The position numbers were made by a program, and so were the translations under genes. From [Haemophilus] ducreyi (GTDB lineage Bacteria; Pseudomonadota; Gammaproteobacteria; Enterobacterales; Pasteurellaceae), in the NCBI RefSeq assembly GCF_900109315.1, contig NZ_FOJC01000007.1, positions 61,359-125,358 of the forward strand: DNA of 64,000 nt, in the 5' to 3' direction. The notes beneath the pieces were generated by a model, which searched no databases, was not told the origin of the DNA, and saw only the letters and a list, made by a program, of their open reading frames with translations. Of this stretch, positions 39,798 to 48,569 are shown piece after piece. The number at the start of each line of letters is the position of its first letter. Positions within the stretch are counted from its first letter, which is position 1.

Positions 39798-39850
39798 GCC
39801 GATTAAATAATAAGCAATTAAAAATTACTAAAATAGCCTTTTTTATCATA

Positions 39851-39865
39851 TATATCAATGATATA
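39851..39865. promoter_or_regulatory. Inverted repeat before the Mor gene
   Basis: TATATCA-A-TGATATA is a perfect 7-1-7 inverted repeat in an A/T-rich 168-nt gap. It is a possible regulatory site for the middle promoter; no bound protein can be named. Confidence 0.4.
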
Positions 39866-39965
39866 TAAATCATTAAACTCGTATCGCCTTAAAATTTTTC
39901 ACTCTATTGCACAACAAATTACTATAATTTGTTCCATGAGTTGATGGATTTTGAGGCATTTTTTT

Positions 39966-40388
39966 ATGCAGAAAGGACAAGCAGAACTTTTTGATGATGA
40001 GCATGCGGAAATCGGGGCGTTATTTGATAATTTAGATAATATCCCAGAAAGTGAAGTACAGAATCGCTGGCCGCAGTTGTTAGCGGAAGTAATTGATGTG
40101 ATGCAAGCAGAACTTATTCGTCAAAAATTTGCAGAAGATAATGCAAAATTGACCGCTTGCAAACTTGCCGGCGTTATAGCACATTACTTTGGTGGCAAGT
40201 CGTTTTATCTGCCGGCAGGCGATAAAATCAAAGAAGCATTACGCGATGTACAAGTTTATCAAGAGTTTGATGGCAAAAATATTCCGGAACTGATTAGAAA
40301 ATACCGATTGTCTCAAACAACAATTTATGCGATCTTACGCCAACAACGTGCATTACAAAGAAAGCGACATCAACCGGATTTATTCTAA
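39966..40388 (+). CDS. Mor/C-type transcription activator
   Basis: 140 residues from MQKGQAELFDDEH; a TTG at 39951 is also in frame but less likely. The Mor dimerisation region (WPQLLAEVIDVMQAEL) is followed by a helix-turn-helix: IPELIRKYRLSQTTIYAILR. Such proteins turn on middle or late Mu transcription. It sits just before the lysis and head genes, as Mu C does. Only one such gene is seen. Confidence 0.92.
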   Translation: MQKGQAELFDDEHAEIGALFDNLDNIPESEVQNRWPQLLAEVIDVMQAELIRQKFAEDNAKLTACKLAGVIAHYFGGKSFYLPAGDKIKEALRDVQVYQEFDGKNIPELIRKYRLSQTTIYAILRQQRALQRKRHQPDLF

Positions 40389-40433
40389 CTTTGAACTGAT
40401 ATGTCGCAAACTTAACTAATCTTACAACAGATT

Positions 40434-40476
40434 AAACTCCAACTATCAACACAAAATTGATAGTTGGAGTTTTTTT
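40434..40476 (+). terminator. Terminator-like hairpin abutting the amidase start
   Basis: AACTCCAACTATCAA, a 7-nt loop and TTGATAGTTGGAGTT form a perfect 15-bp stem followed by T's up to 40476; the amidase ATG is 40477. The only Shine-Dalgarno candidate, GGAG at 40466-40469, is inside the 3' arm. Confidence 0.85.
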
Positions 40477-41022
40477 ATGTCCTTGCCTATTTTCAAAATC
40501 GTAGTGCATTGCTCGGCAACGCAAAACGGTAAATCACTAAAACAAGCGGATAAAACGTCTGCGCAAGTTCTCGACGGCTGGCACAAACAGCGTGGTTTTA
40601 AGCGCACAACAAGTGCAATCAAAGCCTTTAACTCACATTTAACTAGCCTTGGTTACCACTTTGTGATTGACATCGACGGCAAGATTGAAACCGGTCGCCA
40701 AGTGGGCGAAATCGGGGCGCACGTCAAAGGTCATAACAGCAATTCTGTAGGTATTTGCTTAATCGGTGGTGTTACTGCAAGCAGTAAAAATCACGCTGAA
40801 TATACCAAAGCACAGTGGCAATCATTGCACAAACTTTTACGTGAACTGGAAGCTAAACACCCTAATGCCCGAATCTGCGGTCATCGTGATCTCTCCCCCG
40901 ATTTAAATGGCGACGGCTCAATTACCCCAAATGAATGGGTAAAAGACTGTCCGTGTTTTGACGTATGGTCTTGGCTTGATTCTGAGCAAGTCGTGAACGT
41001 AGAACATTTATTTAAGGGATAA
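40477..41022 (+). CDS. Endolysin, N-acetylmuramoyl-L-alanine amidase
   Basis: 181 residues of the T7-lysozyme-like Amidase_2 fold. Zinc ligands: His in IVVHCSAT (about 12), His in ICGHRDLSPD (about 131) and Cys in KDCPCFDV (about 156). GYHFVID and NSNSVGICLIGG are family motifs. It cuts the peptidoglycan amide bond at lysis. No signal peptide, so it needs a holin. Confidence 0.93.
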   Translation: MSLPIFKIVVHCSATQNGKSLKQADKTSAQVLDGWHKQRGFKRTTSAIKAFNSHLTSLGYHFVIDIDGKIETGRQVGEIGAHVKGHNSNSVGICLIGGVTASSKNHAEYTKAQWQSLHKLLRELEAKHPNARICGHRDLSPDLNGDGSITPNEWVKDCPCFDVWSWLDSEQVVNVEHLFKG

Positions 41023-41024
41023 GT

Positions 41025-41258
41025 ATGGTTTTTGCAGTATTTCTTTTAATTGCAAGCATCGTTGCGACATTGATTTTGTCAGTTGGCTATGATGATCCTT
41101 GGTATATACCAATGTTTGTGGCGATTGCTGCATTAACTTATTTAGTCACTGTGACAAGCAAAGCACAAGATTGTGAAGATTTTGGGTATTTTAGTTCGAT
41201 GAATAACGTGTATGAATGTACGTTAGAGAAAACAAAGTTAGGAAAAAATGGCAATTAA
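41025..41258 (+). CDS. Small membrane protein, possible holin
   Basis: 77 residues, two hydrophobic segments (FAVFLLIASIVATLILSV; YIPMFVAIAALTYLVTV) and a polar tail. It is 2 nt after the amidase, a typical holin position. No family recognised. Confidence 0.65.
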   Translation: MVFAVFLLIASIVATLILSVGYDDPWYIPMFVAIAALTYLVTVTSKAQDCEDFGYFSSMNNVYECTLEKTKLGKNGN

Positions 41259-41484
41259 AGAGCTAATTTCAAACGCAGACGGGCGTTTATCGACCACGGC
41301 AACCATCCAGTTTTTTGGTTTTTTAGCCGCTTTAGTGGTGATGCTGTTTTGCGTATGGATGGATAAATCGTATGTGCCAGAGTTGTTTAGCACGTTTTTA
41401 TTTGCGTGCGTTGGCACTGCTGCCACAAAAGGCGCAGTAAACGCATTTCAGCGTTCTCGCAACAGCAACACGGAGGAAGAATAA
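41248..41484 (+). CDS. DUF2644-like membrane protein, possible holin
   Basis: 78 residues with two hydrophobic spans (FFGFLAALVVMLFCVWM; LFSTFLFACVGTAATKGAV). It resembles DUF2644 proteins known from Pasteurellaceae phages. Overlaps both neighbours. Either this or the preceding gene may be the holin, or they may act as a pair. Confidence 0.7.
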   Translation: MAIKELISNADGRLSTTATIQFFGFLAALVVMLFCVWMDKSYVPELFSTFLFACVGTAATKGAVNAFQRSRNSNTEEE

Positions 41485-41750
41485 TGTTTACAACTCAACT
41501 TGCCGCTATTGTATCGGTGGTGGCATTACTTGGAGGCTGGGGCGTATTTAAAAGTGTACAAGTCAGCCGAGAAAAAAAGAAAAATCAAGCGCTATTGCAG
41601 AAAAATGAACAGTTAAAAACAGCTAAAGTGGTCGCTGAAACCAAAGTGAAGAATTTTGAAGTGAGAAAACAAAATGAAGAAAACATTAGTAGCACTAGCC
41701 GTGACGGGGTTATTGAGCGCTTGCACGCCAACAAAGACCTACGTGACTAA
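41484..41750 (+). CDS. i-spanin-like protein (DUF2681 type)
   Basis: 88 residues. One N-terminal membrane span (LAAIVSVVALLGGWGVF), then a charged coiled coil (EKKKNQALLQKNEQLKTAK...). This is the layout of an Rz inner-membrane spanin. The start ATG overlaps the preceding stop. The next lipoprotein gene begins inside it in another frame. Confidence 0.75.
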   Translation: MFTTQLAAIVSVVALLGGWGVFKSVQVSREKKKNQALLQKNEQLKTAKVVAETKVKNFEVRKQNEENISSTSRDGVIERLHANKDLRD

Positions 41751-41880
41751 TACGTCTTGTGCAGGCTTTGGTATTATTAAAGCAAGTCGTAAAGACACCA
41801 CCGAAACGTTAGCGCAGATCCTTGTGCATAACACCACCTATCGCCAAATCTGCAAAGACGCAGCACAAAAGGATAAGTAA
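41674..41880 (+). CDS. o-spanin-like lipoprotein (Rz1 type)
   Basis: 68 residues. MKKTLVALAVTGLLSAC is a lipoprotein signal with Cys17. It starts inside the i-spanin gene in the +1 frame (77-nt overlap), the classic nested Rz/Rz1 layout. Together they would fuse inner and outer membranes at lysis. The mature part is small and lacks the usual proline richness. Confidence 0.75.
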   Translation: MKKTLVALAVTGLLSACTPTKTYVTNTSCAGFGIIKASRKDTTETLAQILVHNTTYRQICKDAAQKDK

Positions 41881-42107
41881 TGCCTGATTTATTTGACCGC
41901 ATTTCTGAACGTGAAGAGCAGATTTTAGAAATGCAACTTGCGCCACACTTAGACACGGCGCTCTCTGATGATGAAATCGAAGCCATTGCACAAGCAGGCC
42001 GTCAATGTAGCGAATGTGGTTTACCGATTCCTACGGCACGTTTACGTGTAGAGCCAATGGCACACCGCTGTATCAGTTGCCAAGAGGACTGGGAGGCAGG
42101 ACGATGA
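41880..42107 (+). CDS. TraR/DksA-type zinc-finger protein
   Basis: 75 residues. CSECGLPIPTARLRVEPMAH then RCISC is a C4 finger, with an N-terminal helix (IEAIAQAGRQ). Related phage proteins bind the RNA polymerase secondary channel. ATG overlaps the previous stop (TAATG). Confidence 0.88.
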   Translation: MPDLFDRISEREEQILEMQLAPHLDTALSDDEIEAIAQAGRQCSECGLPIPTARLRVEPMAHRCISCQEDWEAGR

Positions 42108-42433
42108 TGAATGATTTGTTTGAATTTGTGCGTGCCAATTTTGGGGTGATTTCCACGGTGGCTGCTGTGGTTGCAGGCACTTTTTGGCTGAAGCTTGACA
42201 GCAAATATGCGAAAAAAAACGATGTTGGGCAATTGCTGGAAGTGGCTAAAAATCACGACAGCCGTATTGCTATGCTCGAAAAGCAAGTGGAAAACTTACC
42301 CACAGCGGTGGATGTGGAACGTCTAAAAACGCTGGTCACAGATGTCAAGGGCGACACCAAAGCCACCAGCCGACAAATGGATGCCGTAAGCCACCAGTTG
42401 GGGCTGTTATTAGAAGCAAAACTGAAGGAATAA
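42104..42433 (+). CDS. DUF2730 (Mu gp25-like) protein
   Basis: 109 residues. One N-terminal membrane span (FGVISTVAAVVAGTFWL) followed by a coiled coil (DSRIAMLEKQVENLPTA). Start overlaps the previous stop (ATGA); an ATG 3 nt later is equally possible. Order matches Mu gp25. Confidence 0.8.
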   Translation: MMNDLFEFVRANFGVISTVAAVVAGTFWLKLDSKYAKKNDVGQLLEVAKNHDSRIAMLEKQVENLPTAVDVERLKTLVTDVKGDTKATSRQMDAVSHQLGLLLEAKLKE

Positions 42434-42438
42434 TAAAA

Positions 42439-42732
42439 ATGCTTAAAGAAGTATTAACACAAGACCAACGCTTAGTTATTTTACGCTCTTTAGCTGACGC
42501 AGGTTATGACGCTAATGAAAGTATTTTAGATGATTGCCTGGCACTTTATGGGCATAAGATTAGTCGAGATCTTGTTCGCAATCACTTAAATTGGCTGGAA
42601 GAACAAGGACTGGTACAAATTGAACGTTTATCAGGTCACTTTATGGTCGCAAAAATCACTCAGCGAGGGTTAGATGTTGCCAATGGCGAAGCCTTTGTGG
42701 ATGGTGTTAAACGTCCTCGCCCGAAGATTTAA
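42439..42732 (+). CDS. Mu gp26-like winged-helix protein
   Basis: 97 residues, winged-helix-like: LVILRSLADAGYDANESIL, ISRDLVRNHLNWLEEQGLVQ and TQRGLDVANG. It resembles phage ArsR-like proteins found just before the small terminase. Confidence 0.75.
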   Translation: MLKEVLTQDQRLVILRSLADAGYDANESILDDCLALYGHKISRDLVRNHLNWLEEQGLVQIERLSGHFMVAKITQRGLDVANGEAFVDGVKRPRPKI

Positions 42733-42766
42733 ACGATTGTTAAACAAAATTTAAGGAGCGTTTAAA
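42728..42766 (+). repeat. 11-bp-spaced TTTAAA repeats before the small terminase
   Basis: TTTAAA at 42728, GTTAAA at 42739, TTTAAG at 42750, TTTAAA at 42761: exactly 11 bp apart. The last unit runs into the ATG at 42766; the GGAG used for translation sits between units three and four. Confidence 0.8.
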
Positions 42767-43335
42767 TGGCAGAAAAAACAACCCGTGGACGTGCCAGTAA
42801 AGTCGATTTACTCCCACCGAATATCAAAACTCAGCTTGCGATGATGTTGCGTGATAAGCAATTCTCCCAAGCTGAAATTTTAGAAGAAATTAACGACTTG
42901 ATCCGTGATTGCGGGCTACCCGATGCAATGAAATTAAGCAAAACGGGCTTAAATCGTTATGCCAGTCGAATGGAAAAAGTCGGGGTTAAAATTCGTCAAG
43001 CCCGAGAAGTGGCTGAAATCTGGACGAAACAATTTGGCGAAATGCCCCAATCTGATATTGGTAAAACGGTGATTGAATTGGTCAAACACCTTGCCTTTGA
43101 AATGTCATCCCAATATGCGGAAAACGGCATTGCAGAGCCGAAAGAATTAGCCATGCTTGCGGTAACAGTACAGCGATTAGAAGCCGCAGCTTCTTTAAGC
43201 TATGAACGTGAACGAAAAATTCGCAAAGAGGTGGCTCAACAGGCAGCAGAAGCCGCTGAAAAAGTGGTTGTGCAAGCGGGTATATCTAAATCTACCGTAG
43301 ATCAACTTAAAGCCGAAATTTTAGGAATTGCGTAA
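42766..43335 (+). CDS. Small terminase subunit (DUF3486, Mu gp27-like)
   Basis: 189 residues. RGRASKVDLLPPNIKTQLAM is the family start; a helix-turn-helix and a coiled C-terminal half (ERKIRKEVAQQAAEAAEK) follow. It recognises DNA for packaging. Stop overlaps the large terminase ATG. Confidence 0.9.
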   Translation: MAEKTTRGRASKVDLLPPNIKTQLAMMLRDKQFSQAEILEEINDLIRDCGLPDAMKLSKTGLNRYASRMEKVGVKIRQAREVAEIWTKQFGEMPQSDIGKTVIELVKHLAFEMSSQYAENGIAEPKELAMLAVTVQRLEAAASLSYERERKIRKEVAQQAAEAAEKVVVQAGISKSTVDQLKAEILGIA

Positions 43336-44897
43336 TGAGATTACCAGATTTTATCCCTTTTGACCCTAACGAATTGCTGCTCGGTTATCAAAAACGTTGG
43401 ATTGCTGATGACAGCCAGCTCAAAATTGCCGAAAAATCTCGCCGTACGGGTTTAACGTGGGCAGAGGCAGCGGATGATGTGTTGATTGCGAGCCGAAATA
43501 AAGCCGATGGTGGCTCAGATGTGTTTTACATCGGTTCAAATAAAGAGATGGCACGTGAGTTTATTGACGCCTGTGCAATGTGGGCAAGTAAATTCAACCG
43601 TGCAACCGGTCAAATTCAAGAAGAAATTTTCGAAGATGAAGATAAGGATATTTTAACTTACGTTATCTACTTTGCTTCAGGTTTCAAAATTAAAGCACTA
43701 TCATCTAACCCTAAGAACTTACGTGGTATGCAAGGGGTGGTTTGTATTGATGAAGCCGCTTTCCACGAAAAATTAGCCGAAGTCTTAAAAGCGGCGTTGG
43801 CTCTTACAATGTGGGGTGCGAAAGTGCGATTAATATCTACCCATAATGGCGTGGATAATCTATTTAATCAGCTGATTTTAGATAGCCGTGCAGGGCGAAA
43901 ACGCTACTCTATCCATACCATTACGCTCGATGATGCGTGTCGTGAAGGCTTGTATCAACGCATTTGCTAAGTAAGCAAGCAAGAATGGACTCCAGCCAAA
44001 GAAGAGGCGTGGAAACATGATTTATTGCGAGATACCGCAAGCGAAGAAGACGCACTGGAGGAATATTACTGTGTGCCGAAGAAAAGCTCGGGTGGCTATA
44101 TCCCCCGCCCTTTGATTGACCGTGCAGCCGATGAAAGCAAGGTGATTTTACGCTTTGAATGCAATGATAAGTTTATCACTTATTCAGAAGACGAACGTGT
44201 TGTGATGACCACGGAATGGTTATTGAAAGACGTTTTGCCACATCTTGAAAACTTAAATAAAGATTATCGGCATAGTTTTGGGGTGGACTTTGCACGAAGT
44301 GGCGACTTGAGTGTATTTAGTATTTGTGCCTGTTTGCCTAATACCGCTCGCCATATTGAATTAACCCTTGAAATTCGTAACTGCCCTTACGACCAGCAAA
44401 AGCAAATTATGCTGTTTCTTTTACCCAAACTCCCCCGTTTTATCGGGGCAGCATTTGACGCTACCGGTAATGGCGGTTATTTAGCAGAAAGTGCCTTGTT
44501 GCGTTATGGCTCATCAATGGTGGAAACCGTAATGCTTAATGACAAATGGTATTGGGAATGGATGCCAAAATATAAAGCACTTTACGAGTCGGATTTAATC
44601 CGTATTCCCAAAGATGAAGAAACTATCTTAGACCAAGGGCATATTGTCGTAATCAACGGCGTACCAAAAATTGATAAATCTCGCAATCAAGGCAAATCAG
44701 GCAAACGCCATGGCGACTCGGCGGTAGCGTACTGTATGGCTGTTAGAGCAAGTTATATGACCGGTGGTGAAATTGACTATATTCCATTGCCAGCCAAGCA
44801 TACAAGTGCGGTCAAAAATGAGCAGGTTTTTTTCTACAATCCTGCCGAAATAGACGATTTAAACGCCCAATTCGGCTCGGATTGGGATAATGTATAG
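43335..44897 (+). pseudogene. Large terminase subunit (Mu gp28-like) with in-frame TAA
   Basis: 521 codons in one frame, broken by TAA at 43968-43970: ...LYQRIC-stop-VSKQEWTPAKEE.... ATPase part: KSRRTGLTWAEA (Walker A-like, about 31-42) and GVVCIDEAAFH (Walker B, about 134-144). Nuclease part after the stop: FGVDFARSGDLSVFSI and FDATGNGGYLAE. A single substitution from a sense codon would explain the stop. Without readthrough, packaging would fail. Confidence 0.88.
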
Positions 44898-44905
44898 GGC
44901 AAATT

Positions 44906-46472
44906 ATGCAAAGTAAAATTTTAGATATTCACGGCAATCCTTTTGTGTTCGATGATGATGTGCAAACGGAAAATAATAGCCAGTTGGGGTATTTACACCA
45001 ACATTATAGCGAACACCCCACCAGTGGGCTAACGCCTACTCGTGCGGCAAGTATCTTGCGAGCGGCAGAACAAGGCGATTTGGTAGCGCAATCAGAACTT
45101 GCGGAAGATATGGAAGAAAAAGATGCCCATTTGCAGTCCGAAATTGGCAAGCGTCGCAACGCTATTCAGGCGGTAGATTGGCAAATTATCGCCCCACGCA
45201 ATGCCACGACCGAAGAACAGCGTGATACGGATATGCTAAATGAAATCCTACAAGACGCTGTGTGGTTAGATGATTGTATTTTTGATGCGACCGACGCCAT
45301 TTTAAAAGGCTTTAGCTGTCAAGAAATTGAGTGGGAACAAGGTTTAGTGGGGGGGCCTAAAACTGATTAAAAACGTACATTGGCGTGAACCGGCGTGGTT
45401 TATGACGCCTACTTTTGAGCGAAATAGTCTGCGTTTGCGTGACGGCTCAACCAATGGTGTGGATTTACAGCCCTTTGGTTGGGTGAACCATATCGCTAAG
45501 GCGAAGACAGGCTATCTTTCTCGTATTGGTTTAGTACGTTCGTTGGTATGGCCGTTTATTTATAAAAATTACTCAGCTCGGGATTTTGCCGAATTTTTAG
45601 AAATCTACGGCTTGCCATTACGTTTGGGTAAATATCCCGAAGGGGCAACGCAAAATGAGAAAAACACCTTGCTCCGTGCTGTAATGAGCATTGGGCATAA
45701 CGCAGGTGGTATTATTCCCCGAGGCATGGATATTGAATTTGAAAAAGCTGCAGAAGGCGACAGCACCGCTTTTATGACGATGATTGAGTGGGCTGAAAAG
45801 TCAATGAGTAAATCCATTTTAGGTGGCACGCTCACATCACAAGCCGATGGTGCAAGCTCAACTAATGCCCTTGGCAATGTGCATAATGAAGTGCGGTCAG
45901 AAATTCGCAATGCAGACTTAAAACGCTTACAAGCCACACTTACACGGGATTTGGTTTATCCACTTTATGCACTTAACTGTAAGTCATTTAATGACGCTCG
46001 CCGTATTCCGCGCTTTGAGTTTGATATTTCTGAAAGCGAAGATATTACGAGCTTTGGGACTGGTCTTGGGGCATTGGTTGATTTGGGTTTTAGAATTCCG
46101 AAACAGTGGGCGCACGACAAATTACAAGTGCCGATTGCGGCTGAAAATGAAGAAATTTTAGAACGAAAAAATCTGCAAAATTCGACCGCACTTTTATCCG
46201 CTCAAGACAGGGGTAAAATGGCAATATTGTCGGTAAACCGTGATCCTGATGATTTACTAGATGAACTTGAGCCAACGGCAGAAGCATACCAAGAAATCAT
46301 CGACCCAATACTAAAACCTGTAGTAGAAGCATTGGAAAAAGGCGGTTACGAATTTGCGCAAGAACGCATTGCAACGCTCTATGCCGATATGGACGATAAT
46401 GAGTTGGAAAAAATGCTAACTCGTGCAATTTTTGTAAGTGAATTACTAGGACGCGCTAATGCCAACCGATAA
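44906..46472 (+). pseudogene. Portal protein (DUF935, Mu gp29-like), frameshifted at G7
   Basis: First frame 44906-45370 (TPTRAASILRAAEQGDLVAQ, EDMEEKDAHLQSEIGKRRNA, then WEQGLVGGPKTD-stop); second from about 45356 to 46472 (LIKNVHWREPAWFMTPTFER... SIGHNAGGIIPRG). A run of seven G at 45349-45355 is the break. With six G it reads ...GLVGGLKLIKNVHWREPAW without a gap. Together they form a full portal of about 520 residues. Could be decay, phase variation or a homopolymer read error. Confidence 0.88.
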
Positions 46473-47793
46473 CGAAAAAAGCATTGATATGGGGTATGTG
46501 TTACGCCTTGAGCCTGAATTAGCGGTCGATTATTTGCGGGCAAAAGGCGTAAATATTACGTGGGACTGGCACGAGCAACTCGAATCAGCCCACGCCCGTG
46601 CGTTTACAGTTGCCAAAGCCACCCGTGCAGAAGTGTTAGACACGCTACGTTGGGCGACAGAGAAAGCGATTGCTGAAGGTATGCCTGAGCGCGAATATAT
46701 TAAAAACCTTGAACCAATGCTAAAAACGCTGGGTTGGTGGGGGAAAACCGTGGATGAAGACGGAAACACCGTGCAACTCGGTAGCCCCCGTCGTTTAAAA
46801 ACGATTTTACGCACCAATAAATCTACGGCATTTCACGCCGCACGTTATGCTAAGCAAATGGAGAATGCCGACGAGCAACCCTATTGGCAATATGTAGCAC
46901 TGAAAGATAGCCGTACACGTGCAAGCCATTTGTCTTTACATGGCAAGGTATATCGTCTTGATGATCCGATTTGGCAAACAATGTATCCACCAAATGATTG
47001 GAATTGTCGCTGTCGTGTGCGTGCGTTAAGTGAGTTTGCACTTAAAAAGCAAGGATTAGCGGTATCTGACAGCCAAGGGCAAATGAGTACAGAAACTGCC
47101 GTGGCCGGCATCAATAAAAACACAGGTGAAGAAATTCGAACTACGGTCAGTAAAATTAAAACTGACCAAGGTGAAATGAAAGTGGGTGCTGGCTGGAATT
47201 ATAATGTCGGTTCAGCTGCTTTCGGCACAGATATTGCAGTAATGCGTAAACTACAGCAAATTACAAATCGTGATTTACGCAGCCAAACAATACAAGCTAT
47301 TAATAATAGCGAAGCACGACATAAGGCATTTGAAAACTGGGTAAAATCTAATTTAGGCAACCGTGGCGCAAGCCATCGTTATATTTCTGCAGGCTTTGTA
47401 AGCACAGAAATCGCTGAGAAAGTGACCGCACTTTCAAATGGTGAAAAAATACCTGAATTGGTGTTAGTAATGAGTGAGAAACGCTTAGCACACGCTAATA
47501 GTATTAAACACCACGAAACAGGTGTTGGATTAAGCGCGGAAGAATATGCGAGTATTTCACGGATTGTAGCAAATCCTAGTTTAGTTGTTTGGGATAGTGA
47601 ACGTGGTCACCATAATTTAATTTATTTTAATGATGATAAAACAATAAAAGTTGTCGTTGATTCTCCGAGCAATGATAAATTAAAACCAGCTCAGAATGTC
47701 GATTCCGTGATTAATGCGTATAAAGTTGATTATAGTGATGTGTTAAATAAGATTCGTTCTGGTGTATATAAAATTGTGGAAGGAAAAGAATAG
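46459..47793 (+). CDS. MuF minor head protein with toxin-like C-terminus
   Basis: 444 residues. N-terminal SPP1 gp7/MuF domain (about 1-195): KDSRTRASHLSLHGKVYRLD and YPPNDWNCRCRVRALS. A linker is followed by a distinct C-terminal domain (about 275-444) with MSEKRLAHANSIKHHETGVG, WDSERGHHNLIYFND and VVDSPSND. It resembles the PBECR nuclease-like domains fused to MuF in some phages and prophages; this is a tentative reading. It overlaps the portal by 14 nt. Confidence 0.82.
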   Translation: MPTDNEKSIDMGYVLRLEPELAVDYLRAKGVNITWDWHEQLESAHARAFTVAKATRAEVLDTLRWATEKAIAEGMPEREYIKNLEPMLKTLGWWGKTVDEDGNTVQLGSPRRLKTILRTNKSTAFHAARYAKQMENADEQPYWQYVALKDSRTRASHLSLHGKVYRLDDPIWQTMYPPNDWNCRCRVRALSEFALKKQGLAVSDSQGQMSTETAVAGINKNTGEEIRTTVSKIKTDQGEMKVGAGWNYNVGSAAFGTDIAVMRKLQQITNRDLRSQTIQAINNSEARHKAFENWVKSNLGNRGASHRYISAGFVSTEIAEKVTALSNGEKIPELVLVMSEKRLAHANSIKHHETGVGLSAEEYASISRIVANPSLVVWDSERGHHNLIYFNDDKTIKVVVDSPSNDKLKPAQNVDSVINAYKVDYSDVLNKIRSGVYKIVEGKE

Positions 47794-47796
47794 TTT

Positions 47797-47873
47797 GCGG
47801 GTTTGGCGAGTATCGAAGTCGCACAGAGCATTTAAAAATAAACGCTGTCCTACCAATTAGACAACAAGCCCGC
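47797..47873 (-). tRNA. tRNA-like element (degenerate)
   Basis: 77 nt on the minus strand. The ends GCGGG(CU) and (AA)CCCGC form an acceptor-like stem. A D-arm-like TGTC-TAATTGGTAG-GACA follows, then an anticodon-like arm GCGTT...AATGC with an A/U loop of eight (TATTTTTA), then a T-arm-like GCGAC-TTCGATA-CTCGC with the conserved TTCGA. Faults: one acceptor mismatch, a C-C closing pair in the T stem, two extra bases before the 3' acceptor strand, no encoded CCA. Probably a decayed or non-canonical tRNA. Lies 3 nt after the MuF stop, antisense. Confidence 0.45.
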
Positions 47874-47917
47874 TTAATATTCTTAATTTAACGCCAATTT
47901 TTAAAGGATGTCAATAT

Positions 47918-48352
47918 ATGTACTTTGAATTTGAATTCGACGACGATGAACTTCGCCAAGCCTTAAAACGGGTTGCAATGCTGAAGCATAACGCACATAT
48001 TATGCGAAAAGTCGCAGGTGTACTGCAACAGGAAGCCGAAAGTGCGTTTGATAATGAAGCATCACCAAACGGTGAACAATGGGAAAAACTAAATAGCAAT
48101 TATAAGAAACGCCGTTATGCGGCTGGATATACCGGCAATATTCTCCAAGTAACCGGTGACCTTGTGAAAAGCTTAAATATTGATTATGCCGATAATATTG
48201 CCATTGTTGGAGTATCTGAAACTTACGGTCAATACCATCAGTTCGGAACAAAGAATATGCCTGCCCGCGCATTCTTAGGTTTAAGCTATGATGGCATTGA
48301 AGAAATCAAAGCCATTTTAAACCGAGAATTATCGAAAACGGTACAATCTTAG
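47918..48352 (+). CDS. Virion morphogenesis protein (Mu gpG-like)
   Basis: 144 residues of the phage virion morphogenesis family. EAESAFDNEASPNGEQWEKL and YGQYHQFGTKNMPARAFLGL are the conserved parts. AAAGGATG upstream. In Mu, gpG may act in tail completion or head-tail joining. Confidence 0.9.
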   Translation: MYFEFEFDDDELRQALKRVAMLKHNAHIMRKVAGVLQQEAESAFDNEASPNGEQWEKLNSNYKKRRYAAGYTGNILQVTGDLVKSLNIDYADNIAIVGVSETYGQYHQFGTKNMPARAFLGLSYDGIEEIKAILNRELSKTVQS

Positions 48353-48488
48353 TGTAGAATGTGAAAAACGCCTCAGAAACAATCTAAGCACGCTCTAAAT
48401 TTAATAAGCATAGTTTTAGATTTAATTTATTTAAACGCTATAAATTCGATTTAACCGCCATCTTGTTTATTAAATCCCTTCATTGTTT

Positions 48489-48516
48489 AAAAGCTCACAG
48501 AAATGTGGGCTTTTTT
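48489..48516 (+). terminator. Terminator between gpG and the protease gene
   Basis: AAAGC(T)CACA, a GAAA loop and TGTG(G)GCTTTTTT. The gap 48353-48569 also holds degenerate TTTAA-type units (about 48430-48455) but no gene. Confidence 0.75.
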
Positions 48517-48569
48517 GATTTTATATATCGCAAACAGACCTCTCTGATTTTTAAGCCACAATAGTTTGC

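Noticed and set aside
40389..40433. Possible leader peptide before the amidase
   Set aside because: No start codon with a ribosome site and no sensible frame.
41880..42107. Full-length DksA homologue
   Set aside because: Only 75 residues, with the finger but no long coiled coil; this is the small phage TraR type.
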